This document shows positions 1 through 7,124 of a stretch of DNA of 12,750 bases, piece by piece (the stretch's first letter is position 1; every line of letters starts with the position of its first letter). The notes beneath the pieces are model-generated. The model was not told the DNA's origin. It ran no database searches and saw nothing but the letters and a program-made list of their open reading frames with translations. Both the position numbers and the translations under genes were made by a program. Origin of the DNA: JBKJUK01 sp046590705. Lineage in GTDB: Bacteria > Acidobacteriota > Thermoanaerobaculia > Gp7-AA8. The stretch lies in assembly GCA_046590705.1 (NCBI GenBank), contig JBKJUK010000017.1, positions 1 to 12,750 of the forward strand, written 5' to 3'.

Positions 1-240
1 GTTTCAAGCCTCACAGCATGGTCGCTGCTTTTGTTTGTGATGATGCGTTTCAGTCTCGTCGCGACCGCGGCAATGGTCGTAGTCTCTGATCTCGCGAATT
101 CCACGGCCGTTGAGCTCAGCGGATGGGCGTCACACACCTTCTGGATGCCGCTCGCCGCTGTCGCAGCACTCGCAATCTTCGCCTTCTACAAGTCGCTTGC
201 GGGGCGGCCTCTGTTCCGGGAGTCTCTGCTGGATTCGTAA
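1..240 (+). CDS. C-terminal fragment of a multi-membrane-segment protein (probably the tail of a large acidobacterial-type kinase)
   Basis: The frame is open from the first base and ends at TAA 238-240, so only about 79 C-terminal residues are visible. Two hydrophobic stretches are seen: one rich in L/V/A/M at about residues 8-33 (positions 22-100), and one reading MPLAAVAALAIFAFYKSL at about residues 48-65. The protein ends in SLAGRPLF followed by a short polar tail. From memory, a pair of membrane helices followed by a terminal LAGRPLF motif is common at the C-terminus of large acidobacterial membrane-bound Ser/Thr kinases. No kinase residue is visible here, so that identity is a resemblance only. 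An unrelated permease or sensor tail is possible. A start at TTG 31 is formally available but unlikely, because the open frame continues upstream. Confidence 0.6.
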   Translation, partial: VSSLTAWSLLLFVMMRFSLVATAAMVVVSDLANSTAVELSGWASHTFWMPLAAVAALAIFAFYKSLAGRPLFRESLLDS

Positions 241-511
241 TATGTTCCTCGGCACGGCCCTCGGAGTGTGGCCTGATGTGCCAGCTCCTGTTCTCTCCCG
301 CGAGATGCCGCCCGAGGGACTGACGATACGGAGAAGCGCGGTTCGATAATCGTCCACTCGCCCCAACCACTTCTCGCAGCTGGCAACCGGTAGCCTCTGC
401 GTCACGCCAGTTCGTGATTGGGAGCCGCGAGATTGTTCGACTACTCGACTCGCGGGTCGCGCGGACAAAGGGTTTCGTTGAGACGCTACGTGCGCCATTG
501 TTGAAGCTCCT

Positions 512-625
512 GTGCCGCAGATCGAGATGGGCATCCCGGTCCTCCGCTTCAGAAACAGCGAAGTCGAACTGAACACATGGTGGGTGTTGGAGGAAATCTC
601 GCGCGTAGCAGAGTCGCTTCGAGCC
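512..625 (+). pseudogene. Decayed C-terminal remnant of a DUF559-type (Vsr-like fold) endonuclease gene
   Basis: In the frame starting at 512 the translation contains GIPVLRFRNSEV, then NT, then VLEEISRVA. This matches the usual end of DUF559 endonuclease-like proteins, which read roughly G-x-x-VLRF-x-N-x-EV-x-x-N-x-x-x-VLEEI. The normal upstream ~80-100 residues of that family, with the catalytic core, are not recognisable in the preceding bases. The frame then runs into a REP-like repeat. This indicates a degraded remnant rather than a working gene. DUF559 proteins are seldom essential and are often scattered together with such repeats. The family call is by recalled motif only; the fragment is short. 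Confidence 0.55.
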
Positions 626-647
626 TCGGTTGCAGTACCTTGCAAAC

Positions 648-684
648 CCCTCACCCTGACCCCTCTCCCCGGTGGGAAGAGGGG
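648..684. repeat. REP-like element with hairpin, between convergent genes
   Basis: The block begins CCCTCACCCTGACCCC and contains an imperfect inverted repeat. Left arm CCCCTCTCCC (660-669), loop CGGT (670-673), right arm GGGAAGAGGGG (674-684), with one bulged A. The CCCTCACCCTGACCC plus TCTCCC/GGGAGA layout is that of palindromic repeats found scattered in many bacterial genomes. It sits 12 bases past the stop of the PrsW gene and beyond the pseudogene remnant, so the hairpin may also act as a transcript end or mRNA stabiliser. It has no U-tract on either strand, so it is not a standard intrinsic terminator. Confidence 0.6.
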
Positions 685-695
685 AATGTGCCGCG

Positions 696-1706
696 CTAGA
701 GCCCCTCCAGCACCTGCAGCTGCCACAAGTCCTGTTCCGAGGAGCGAATGACGGGCTTGAGGCTGTTCATGGCGGTACGGCCGATCGAAGACTCGAGATA
801 GGCCAGCTCAGCGAGACTCGACTTTATCTCCGGGTCAGGTTTCACTGGAAAGCCGTTCTCGCGCATCATCAACACACCTTTCGCGCGCAACGAAAGTTCG
901 GTACGGAGACGCATGTACGAGATCATGTCGGCGAGGACCTCTCCGGGATAGAACTGTCGGAGAGACTTGAGGTACAGACCAATCGGCGATGTGCTGAAAT
1001 CGCCTGAATTCATCAGCCGCAGAATTTCGTTGTCGAGGTCGAAGCCCGCTCCCAGCCAGTCCTGGAGATGCTTCTCGCTCCGCTGGAAGAAGTGCATGAA
1101 CAGGTACGGCAGAACGAGCACCAGCAGCAGAGTGACAATGAGCGGCGAATCGAGGAACCGGTTGAATGCAGCGTGTAGCACGATCGCGAGGAGCAGTCCG
1201 GGAAAGAAGCGGTAGAGACGCGGACGTCCGAGCCGCTGCGTCAGTTCTTTGCTGATGATCGCGAAGATCGCGGTCGTCCCGCCGTGCATGATCGCAGTGC
1301 CGAAGCCGCGTATGATCCAGAGTCCCACAGATGATTCAGGCAGCGCCGCAAGATAGTAGAGGTTCTCTACGAGCGCGAAACCAGTTCCGATGGCGAAGCC
1401 CTGAATCGCGGCGTCAACCGAAAAGCCGATCCGACCTGCTCGAATGAGGATTACGATCAGACCACACTTGAGAAGCTCCTCCAGAAAAGGTGCAGCCAGC
1501 AGCATCAGCATATCCCTGCTCACTCCGACCGAGTCGAGCAGCAGTGTGTTCACAGCGTAGCTGAGCAGGGCGATGCCAGAACCGACTGCGACAGTCATGA
1601 CGACTCGCCGCAGCTTCACCAGTTTGTAGCTGTCCAGATAGACGAGCGCCGCCAGGAAAATGCACACCGGGGCAACGCCGACGAGAATCTTGATGGTCAG
1701 TTCCAT
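696..1706 (-). CDS. PrsW-family intramembrane metalloprotease with a C-terminal soluble extension
   Basis: This is a polytopic membrane protein of 336 residues (337 if GTG at 1709 is used). Numbering from GTG, it carries the PrsW motifs in order: EELLK (E77, E78, K81), FALVEN (E115, N116), a membrane histidine in MHGG (H142), and LHAAFN (H179, N183). In Bacillus PrsW these glutamates and histidines are the presumed metal and catalytic residues of the site-1 cleavage of anti-sigma factor RsiW. About seven hydrophobic segments lie before residue 207. The last 130 residues are polar and predicted cytosolic, longer than in the roughly 220-residue Bacillus protein. The gene starts within 8 bases of the peptidase stop (TGA 1716-1714), so translation is probably coupled. 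No strong Shine-Dalgarno is seen; ATG 1706 and the adjacent GTG 1709 cannot be separated. The substrate is not shown by the sequence. Confidence 0.87.
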   Translation of the reverse strand: MELTIKILVGVAPVCIFLAALVYLDSYKLVKLRRVVMTVAVGSGIALLSYAVNTLLLDSVGVSRDMLMLLAAPFLEELLKCGLIVILIRAGRIGFSVDAAIQGFAIGTGFALVENLYYLAALPESSVGLWIIRGFGTAIMHGGTTAIFAIISKELTQRLGRPRLYRFFPGLLLAIVLHAAFNRFLDSPLIVTLLLVLVLPYLFMHFFQRSEKHLQDWLGAGFDLDNEILRLMNSGDFSTSPIGLYLKSLRQFYPGEVLADMISYMRLRTELSLRAKGVLMMRENGFPVKPDPEIKSSLAELAYLESSIGRTAMNSLKPVIRSSEQDLWQLQVLEGL

Positions 1707-1713
1707 CACGCGC

Positions 1714-4656
1714 TCACTTGAGAAGGCGGAGCGACACCATCACCTCGTCCGACTCGCTGCCCTGTTCGACAGCCCGAGCGTATCCGACAGAGAACATCGA
1801 TTCCAGCGTTGAAAACATCACCACTGAGAAATCGACCTGCACTCCGGCATTGACCACTTCCCGCCCTCGCGCCTCTCCCGGATCTGTAGCAAGTGCGGAG
1901 CTAAACAGTGATGCGCGCGCCCAGTTGCTGTAGAGCCCCGCGACGCCGAACCTCTGAAAGCGAACGGCCGGAAGCGTCCACTCCACCATCGCTTTGCCGA
2001 ACTCGGTCCCGCCGATCTCGTTGATCTCGGTTCCCGGAAAACTGTAGTACTCGCGGTATCTCTGCGAATCGCGGTAGTCGACCCAGTTATTGCCGAACCC
2101 ACCAAAGTAGAAGCCTGCAAAAGGATTCGATTCATCCCCGCCAAAGGACTTTCCCGCAGCTGTCCTCAACCAAAGGGACGAATGATCGAGCGGAAGCGGA
2201 AGGCCGTAGCTGAACGTCCCAAACACACGAGGCAGAATCTCGGAATCTGCGTAGTTCACCCGAGTGCGAAGGCTCCACTCGACGCCGCTCTCGACGTCCA
2301 CTGCGCCGATTGTGCGCTTGAGGTTTTTATACTGCAGGCGCCCTGACACTGTACTGTAGCTGGCCACGCGGGTGGCCACGTTCTGGTAATCAGGCAGCGT
2401 GTCGAGGCCGCCCCAGTACGCGGCGTTGAGCGAGTAAGAGAGCGTGCGCGGGCGCTCGGAAATGAGGAACTTTTCATACGTTCCTTCCGCTCCATATCCC
2501 TTGCGGCTGGTCTTTGTCGGACCAAACAGATCGTAAAAGTCCGTCGCGTTGTAGCGCAGCTGGACTTCCCATGGTGAGGACGAATAGACCGCACTCGCAT
2601 GGAAGCGCTCATCCGATGCGGCGGCGTTGCTGGTGCTGACGCCAGCCGTCACTTTCAACGAGCGGAAACCCATCGGATCGGCGAAGTTCATACGCATACC
2701 AACTACGGCCGTGTCCTTGTAACCTTCGACCACCGGGAACATCGAGGCAAATCCAAAGCTCTTCGCGGCACTGTAAACACCTGTGGAGGTCGTAACCGCA
2801 TCCAGGTCGATATCGCCTGGTGAGCCAGCCTTCCACTGCTCGAGCACCGGGTGTCGTTCAAAAGTCTTCTGTCCGAGGTAGGCGACGGCGTTCACGTCTT
2901 CCGTCGTACGAATCGGCAATTCAACCGGTACGAATCCTTTTGCTGTGTAGCGATACGCGGCAACCGTTCCATCGGAAAGAGGCAGCGGGCGGAAGTAGCC
3001 GCTCTCCGCGTTGGTGATCGCCTCCATCTTTTTGCTGGCGAAGTCGTAGCGGAAAATGTTCGAAACGCCGGTGTAGTAACTCGTTCCGTAAAGATAGCGG
3101 CCGTCCGCGGAGAAGACGAAGTTCTGCGGCGAATTGTTCTCGAACTCGTGAATCACGTCGAATCCGCTCTCACCACGCAAAAGAGCCTCGGTACGGAGAA
3201 CGGCCAGTTGCTGTTTCCCGGCGATGTCGATGAGGGTGCAGCTCAGCGTTTTCCCATCCGGTGACAGGTCGAGATCGAACATGTCGCGTCCATACTCCAG
3301 CGACAGAACTCCTTTCACCTTCTCGTATGGCTTTTCCATCCGCACGAGTGTTGAGATGCCGTTGTTGTGGCGCACGCCCCACAACGACTGATCGGCGCGA
3401 TTGAGCACCAGATCACCAATTCGCGCGTCCTTCAACAACATCCGCTGACGATGCGTCTTCAGGTCGAACTCATTGATGTCACGCCACCCGCGGCTGTTGT
3501 CGGTTGTGTAGAAGAGCTTTTCCGCCGCCGCGTCATAGGCAAGCGAGGATACGTAGTAGAGAGCGGGCCCGAGGACGTTGACGAGCTTCGTCAGCTGTCC
3601 GCTCTTGCGATCGATCGAGACGACCTGCGCCGGTTTACCCGGGTAATTGACGGCTGCGAAGAGCCGATCGGTACGCGCGTCGTAGTACGTACGCGATACA
3701 GAGCCGAGTGACGCTGCCGTGATCCTTCGCTCGGCAGCGGTAGAGGTAGGGAATTGACGAATTTTGGCGAGGTTCTCTACCTGCCATTTCTTTTCAGACT
3801 CGATCCAGCGACTCCATTCTTCCTGCAGCGGCGTGCCGTAGACTTTCCTGAACTGCGTCGCGAAGTAGGGAGCGCTGCCTGACTTCCTGTCGAACCACTG
3901 CAGCAGTTTCTCCGGGCCGTAACGATCGGCGAGATAAATCACAAACCTCGTGCCGTAAAGATAAGAGTTCTGGCCGACCTGGAAGTCGATGGTCTTACCC
4001 TCCGACTCGAGCCCGACCAGGTCATAGAAGTAAGCGTTCTCGAGGACCATGGTTCGAAACGCCATCTCGTCATAACCGCCGAGAGCACGACCGAGACCGC
4101 CAGCCATCCAGGTCTCGAGAAATACGGCGATACCCTCGTGGTACCACCTGGGCGCGTACCAGCGCGGGCTGGTGAGGTAGCTGTAGAACATCGAGAGCGG
4201 CGCCTCATGTTCGGGGGAGACCTTTCCTCGAAAAAGGCGGCGGAAGGTGAGGTCTCGATCAGCTCCCTTGTCGGTGGCGACGACGTGAACGAGCTCGTGG
4301 TGCATCAGCCAGTTCATTCGTTCATTCGCCGGCATCGTCTCGTAAACATAGTCGAACGGTTCGATGCCGATGCTCATGTAGTTCCATGGAACTGTGGATG
4401 TACCGCCGTGGCCGTAGTCGCCAAAGTCCTGCATGAGTATGACCACCGGTTCAGACGGCGTGTAATCGAAGAGCTTCCGGTGAAACTTCAGCGAGTTCTC
4501 GAAAGAACGGGTGAGATGAAAGGTGAGAGGCTCGTGCGCCTTGTCGTAATAGATGAGATTCAGGAATTCGGTCTCGCGTTGATATAGCTGACCAGAGGCT
4601 GCTGGTGCCAGCGCTGACACGGCTAGAAACAAGACGAAAACGCGGAGAACGTTCAT
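1714..4656 (-). CDS. Secreted gluzincin metallopeptidase (peptidase MA-like) fused to a beta-propeller and a C-terminal barrel-like domain
   Basis: The protein has 980 residues from ATG 4656. It begins with a signal peptide (MNVLRVFVLFLAVSALAP, then AASGQ as a likely cleavage region). A zinc site follows: HELVH (H120, E121, H124) and, 50 residues on, the EG of YHEGIA (E174), the gluzincin third-ligand pattern of peptidase MA-like families. From about residue 315 to 600 there are TolB-like propeller blades (SPDGKTLSC, SADGRYLYGTSYY). From about 640 to the end the chain is rich in alternating aromatic strands (RYNATDFYDLFGP, YSLNAAYWGG) and lacks long hydrophobic helices, which suggests an outer-membrane barrel. 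The start: GTG 4662 is also in frame, but ATG 4656 has AGG about 6-7 bases upstream and gives a cleaner signal peptide. It is first in a unit with prsW; its promoter must lie in 4657-4772. The substrate is unknown. Confidence 0.85.
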   Translation of the reverse strand: MNVLRVFVLFLAVSALAPAASGQLYQRETEFLNLIYYDKAHEPLTFHLTRSFENSLKFHRKLFDYTPSEPVVILMQDFGDYGHGGTSTVPWNYMSIGIEPFDYVYETMPANERMNWLMHHELVHVVATDKGADRDLTFRRLFRGKVSPEHEAPLSMFYSYLTSPRWYAPRWYHEGIAVFLETWMAGGLGRALGGYDEMAFRTMVLENAYFYDLVGLESEGKTIDFQVGQNSYLYGTRFVIYLADRYGPEKLLQWFDRKSGSAPYFATQFRKVYGTPLQEEWSRWIESEKKWQVENLAKIRQFPTSTAAERRITAASLGSVSRTYYDARTDRLFAAVNYPGKPAQVVSIDRKSGQLTKLVNVLGPALYYVSSLAYDAAAEKLFYTTDNSRGWRDINEFDLKTHRQRMLLKDARIGDLVLNRADQSLWGVRHNNGISTLVRMEKPYEKVKGVLSLEYGRDMFDLDLSPDGKTLSCTLIDIAGKQQLAVLRTEALLRGESGFDVIHEFENNSPQNFVFSADGRYLYGTSYYTGVSNIFRYDFASKKMEAITNAESGYFRPLPLSDGTVAAYRYTAKGFVPVELPIRTTEDVNAVAYLGQKTFERHPVLEQWKAGSPGDIDLDAVTTSTGVYSAAKSFGFASMFPVVEGYKDTAVVGMRMNFADPMGFRSLKVTAGVSTSNAAASDERFHASAVYSSSPWEVQLRYNATDFYDLFGPTKTSRKGYGAEGTYEKFLISERPRTLSYSLNAAYWGGLDTLPDYQNVATRVASYSTVSGRLQYKNLKRTIGAVDVESGVEWSLRTRVNYADSEILPRVFGTFSYGLPLPLDHSSLWLRTAAGKSFGGDESNPFAGFYFGGFGNNWVDYRDSQRYREYYSFPGTEINEIGGTEFGKAMVEWTLPAVRFQRFGVAGLYSNWARASLFSSALATDPGEARGREVVNAGVQVDFSVVMFSTLESMFSVGYARAVEQGSESDEVMVSLRLLK

Positions 4657-4772
4657 CGACACCTGCCTGCAGTCATTTTTGGTAAGAGTCGATCTTATGA
4701 CTGATCGCCTCTGAACGGGGCGTTTCTTTCGAGATGAGTGGAATCTTCACGGGGCTGAATGAAGCACTTCAC

Positions 4773-4800
4773 AAAAAAAAGCCGCGGCAGCGCCGCGGCT
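4773..4800 (-). terminator. Strong intrinsic terminator of the signalling operon
   Basis: Positions 4780-4788 (AGCCGCGGC) and 4792-4800 (GCCGCGGCT) are perfect 9-bp inverted arms with a 3-base loop. On the minus strand the hairpin is followed at once by eight T residues (4780-4773). It lies 21 bases past the stop of the LES-repeat gene. This is a classic rho-independent terminator and separates the signalling operon from the peptidase/PrsW unit. Confidence 0.92.
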
Positions 4801-4821
4801 CAGTGATTCGTGAGTGACGAT

Positions 4822-6264
4822 CTATTCCTGAGATTTGCTCTCGAGTACTCGACTCTGCAGCGCGTCGGCCTGCTGGCCGAGCTCCGCCGAACGTGATGCG
4901 AGAGTGCTCTTGCTCTCGAGGGCCTGATCGAGGTTGCCCAGGTACGCGGCAAAGCTTTCGAGATTCCGGCTGCTTAACTGGCGGCTCTCGAGACTCCGTG
5001 CTCCGAGCGACTTGCTCTCCAGGGCCTTGCTCTCGAGGCTCTTGCTTGCGAGGTTCCTGTTGTCGAGCGATTTGCTCTCGAGGTTCCTGCTTGACAGCTC
5101 GGAACGCGCATCAAGGTGTTGGCTGATGGCCGCCATCTCGGTGCGCGCGGAGAGAGCGAACTGCTGCGCAAGTTCAGCGGTCATGTTGTTGATGGTTTTC
5201 TGCATGCTCGCAAGATTCTCAGTGACATTCGCAAGTACCGCTTTGTTGGCCAGGGCGCGATTACTGAGGTTTTGCGACATGCTCTCGAGTGACGCGCTCA
5301 TGCTCTCGAGCGATTTCGCTTCGAGACTGCGCGATTCGAGACGCGACTCCATGTTTTCGAGAGCCTTGTTCTCGAGTGAAACCGCGTGGGAGGCCAGGTC
5401 AGCCTGGATGTTCTCGAGGGCCTGTACGCTCGAGTTGAGATCTGCGCGCGACTCCAGCGCATTCTCGATCGACGCGAGCTCCGCACGGGCTGCGTAGACG
5501 CTTACCGCTGCGAGAACATGCATCTCGAGCTGCTGCATCGCGCTCTCGAGATTGCGGCTCTCCATTTGCGACATTTGCCCGAGGGCGTTGCTGGACATCT
5601 CGAGCTGTGTTTCGAAGCTCTCGAGTTGCTTGCTCTCGAGCGCGGCCTTGCTGCCGAGGACAGCGCTCGCCGCTTCCAGACTCGATTTCGCTTCTGCCAT
5701 GCTCTGCGACTCGAGATTGCGTGATTCGAGATTCTTCACGCCGAGTTGTTTCGACATGCTGGCGAGCGTCTGTTGCATGCTCTCCAGCTGCTTCGAATCG
5801 AGAGTGCGGCTCTGCAGCGCCTGCTCCATGCTCTCCAGGGAGGCTGCGAAGGTGCCGAGGTTCTGTTGCGCTTCGAGGTGGTTGATCGCTTCCAGCATCT
5901 TCTGCCCAAGGAAGTCGGCGCGATTGTCCAGCGACTTGGAGACGCTGGCCAGATTCGCCGTTGCAGCCAACTGATCCGTCGAAGCGAGATTCTCAGAGAA
6001 GCTCGAGAGTTCAGCGGTCATGCTTTGAAGCTGGGCTGCGCTCTGGAGCAAGTTTCCGTACACTAGCGCTTCGCTCTTGCGTGTCTTCTCGTCGGCGAGC
6101 ACCACACCGGTGTTCGTGATCTGCTCGCTCCTGTATTTCTGCACAGCGCCGATCGTTCCCTGCGCGTCACCCTGCTTGCCCGGCGGATAGTTCAGGGACA
6201 CGCCGACGACTACTGCCGCGACGATCGCAGCGATGATGAGAAAACCTTTATTCCTGCTTTTCAT
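4822..6264 (-). CDS. Membrane-anchored LES-repeat protein of unknown function (mixed 5- and 7-residue repeats)
   Basis: The protein has 480 residues. An N-terminal segment (MKSRNKG, then hydrophobic residues 8-23) is a membrane anchor or uncleaved signal. A short non-repetitive region with GTIGAVQKYRSEQI (36-49) follows. From about residue 72 to the end the chain is Leu/Ser/Glu/Ala-rich, without Cys or Trp and almost without Pro. I count 18 LES triplets. Units of the form LxxK/R are followed by the next Leu after 5 residues; units of the form LxxM/I/F/V are mostly followed after 7. Residues 390-435 are nine perfect 5-residue units. The heptad parts suggest coiled coil. The pentads do not fit the usual pentapeptide-repeat consensus A(D/N)LxX, because the position two before Leu is K/R. 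A good Shine-Dalgarno (AGGAG, 6271-6275) stands 6 bases before ATG. It is last in the sigma-factor operon and followed by a terminator. No function is recognised; the context suggests an envelope protein controlled by the sigma factor. Confidence 0.8.
   Translation of the reverse strand: MKSRNKGFLIIAAIVAAVVVGVSLNYPPGKQGDAQGTIGAVQKYRSEQITNTGVVLADEKTRKSEALVYGNLLQSAAQLQSMTAELSSFSENLASTDQLAATANLASVSKSLDNRADFLGQKMLEAINHLEAQQNLGTFAASLESMEQALQSRTLDSKQLESMQQTLASMSKQLGVKNLESRNLESQSMAEAKSSLEAASAVLGSKAALESKQLESFETQLEMSSNALGQMSQMESRNLESAMQQLEMHVLAAVSVYAARAELASIENALESRADLNSSVQALENIQADLASHAVSLENKALENMESRLESRSLEAKSLESMSASLESMSQNLSNRALANKAVLANVTENLASMQKTINNMTAELAQQFALSARTEMAAISQHLDARSELSSRNLESKSLDNRNLASKSLESKALESKSLGARSLESRQLSSRNLESFAAYLGNLDQALESKSTLASRSAELGQQADALQSRVLESKSQE
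4960..5097 (-). repeat. Tandem 15-bp (5-codon) repeat array encoding xLES[K/R] units
   Basis: Within the LES-repeat gene, codons 390-435 place a Leu every 15 bases: ten Leu in a row at perfect 5-residue spacing. Units vary (LESKS, LDNRN, LASKS, LESKA, LGARS, LESRQ, LSSRN), so the array is old or under selection rather than a fresh slippage product. The string CTCGAG recurs because LES is often written CTC-GAG-AGC. A unit length divisible by three means that gain or loss of units keeps the frame. Confidence 0.85.
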
Positions 6265-6270
6265 GTCTGT

Positions 6271-6275
6271 CTCCT
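6271..6275 (-). promoter_or_regulatory. Shine-Dalgarno of the LES-repeat gene
   Basis: The minus strand reads AGGAG, then six bases (ACAGAC), then ATG at 6264. It is a strong, well-spaced ribosome site and fixes this start. Confidence 0.8.
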
Positions 6276-6310
6276 GTCATGTATGGGCGCTACTAATCGG
6301 GTGGATGTAT

Positions 6311-6341
6311 TGAAGTACAGCCTTCAGCGTCGAAAGTTGGT
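6311..6341 (-). promoter_or_regulatory. Bipartite motif, copy 2: candidate ECF-type promoter of the LES-repeat gene
   Basis: The minus strand reads ACCAACTTT, 11 bases, GCTGTACTTCA. The same two blocks with exactly the same 11-base spacing occur at 7672-7702, while the 11 bases between them differ almost completely. The block containing AAC near -35 and the block near -10 have roughly the spacing of ECF-sigma promoters. If so, transcription would begin near 6305, about 40 bases before ATG 6264. The motif overlaps the anti-sigma stop codon (6326-6324). It could also be an operator or RNA element. Confidence 0.4.
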
Positions 6342-7124
6342 GGAAGGCGACCTTTCGTCGCCGGCGGCAGAAATTTCGATCTTGGTGTGAAAGGGCGGCT
6401 GCTCCGAAAAGCGGGTTTCGACGTCCAGCGCGACAGCCTCCGCGGTGAGACGCTGCATGCGAACGATCGGTGTAGCGTCGAGGTCAACCTGCAGCCTGCC
6501 TGACGAAGCAGAGGCGAGCGACGCAGCCGCGCTGCGCAGCGCACGGGCGTCAAACGTGATGGTTGCTACGCCTCGTGCGCCGGCAATCACGTTGAAACGC
6601 AATACGACCTCGTCGCGCGAGGTGGTTACCTCGATGGAGGACTTCGGACCGACGCTGATCGTGGAGCGCTGCGCAGGCACCGGCGCCACCATCGTGCCGC
6701 GAAGGGTTCCCGGATCCGGAGCCACGAACGTTGATGGCGCGACGAAGAACGCAATCGCAGCAGCAGCGGCGACCCCAAGACCGATCCGCAGTGCATGGGA
6801 TCGTCTCTTTTCGGTTCTACTGGTTCCTGACTCCTGACTTCTGACTCCTGGAGTCTTACTACTGAAGACTCGCACGTGCCCTGCAGCCGCGGCGGCCGTT
6901 GGAACGTGGGCGCGAACTTCTCTCATGACTGAAGCAGTGAAGTCGGGGGGCGGCGCTGCGATACTGGCGCGCCCGAGCATCAGGGCAACTCCCTTCATGT
7001 CTTCGAAGTAGCTCCTGGCGGCTGCGACCTCTGCCATTCGCTGCGTTAGCTCCATCTCCTCGATCTCGCTCGTTGCTCCGTCGAGACTGCGCTGAACGAG
7101 ATCGATCAACCGCTCATCTTGCAT
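6324..7124 (-). CDS. Zinc-less single-pass membrane anti-sigma factor
   Basis: The protein has 266 residues from ATG 7124. That start is set by AGGAGG (7131-7136 complement) with 7-base spacing; the earlier in-frame ATG at 7130 would sit directly against the Shine-Dalgarno. The N-terminal ~70 residues resemble the helical sigma-binding region of RsiW-like proteins, including the PPPDFTASVMREV segment that normally closes it, but the HxxxCxxC zinc motif is missing and the protein has no Cys. A polar linker follows, then a membrane helix (about 111-133, ALRIGLGVAAAAAIAFFV), then about 130 residues with beta-strand character outside the membrane. It overlaps the end of the sigma gene by 11 bases (7114-7124), the normal arrangement for a coupled sigma/anti-sigma pair. 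The protein itself is not a family I can name with certainty; the role rests on position, layout and the N-terminal likeness. Confidence 0.72.
   Translation of the reverse strand: MQDERLIDLVQRSLDGATSEIEEMELTQRMAEVAAARSYFEDMKGVALMLGRASIAAPPPDFTASVMREVRAHVPTAAAAAGHVRVFSSKTPGVRSQESGTSRTEKRRSHALRIGLGVAAAAAIAFFVAPSTFVAPDPGTLRGTMVAPVPAQRSTISVGPKSSIEVTTSRDEVVLRFNVIAGARGVATITFDARALRSAAASLASASSGRLQVDLDATPIVRMQRLTAEAVALDVETRFSEQPPFHTKIEISAAGDERSPSTNFRR
6825..6851. repeat. Heptanucleotide microsatellite (TCCTGAC)n inside the anti-sigma linker
   Basis: On the + strand the units are TCCTGAC, TCCTGAC, TTCTGAC and TCCTGG at 6825-6851. They encode part of the polar linker (GVRSQESGTS) between the sigma-binding region and the membrane helix. 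Because seven is not a multiple of three, gain or loss of one unit would shift the frame upstream of the membrane helix. Confidence 0.75.

Larger units (their letters stand above)
241..695. other. Gene-poor intergenic region
   Basis: No intact gene is supported in this 455-base stretch. It lies between the convergent ends of the 5' partial membrane protein (+) and the PrsW gene (-). Open frames on both strands have composition and residue content unlike the neighbours, for example Arg/Ser/Pro-rich with no domain, so I treat them as chance. The only recognisable contents are the decayed nuclease fragment at about 512-625 and the REP-like element at 648-684. Nothing is recognised in 241-511. 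Confidence 0.6.

Noticed and set aside
130..726. 198-codon open frame on the minus strand in the left intergenic region
   Set aside because: Arg/Ser-rich with no domain. It runs antisense through the end of the upstream gene, the DUF559 remnant and the REP-like repeat, and overlaps the PrsW 3' end. No ribosome site was found.
4138..4587. 149-codon plus-strand open frame opposite the metallopeptidase gene
   Set aside because: It lies antisense to the HELVH-containing catalytic domain, whose motifs are clear on the minus strand. It has no recognisable domain.
4686..4702. Short inverted repeat CGATC ... GATCG upstream of the metallopeptidase gene
   Set aside because: The 5-base arms are too short to separate from chance. 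It could be part of an operator, but nothing else supports it.
4960..5097. 15-bp tandem array as a possible CRISPR or non-coding satellite
   Set aside because: There are no conserved repeats with unique spacers. The period keeps codon frame, and the array lies wholly inside a well-supported gene.
4934..5974. Two long plus-strand open frames (4934-5497 and 5552-5974) opposite the LES-repeat gene
   Set aside because: They are the mirror of the low-complexity repeat (Leu/Ser/Arg-rich, with the same 15-base period) and have no independent start signal. The minus frame has the signal anchor, Shine-Dalgarno and terminator.
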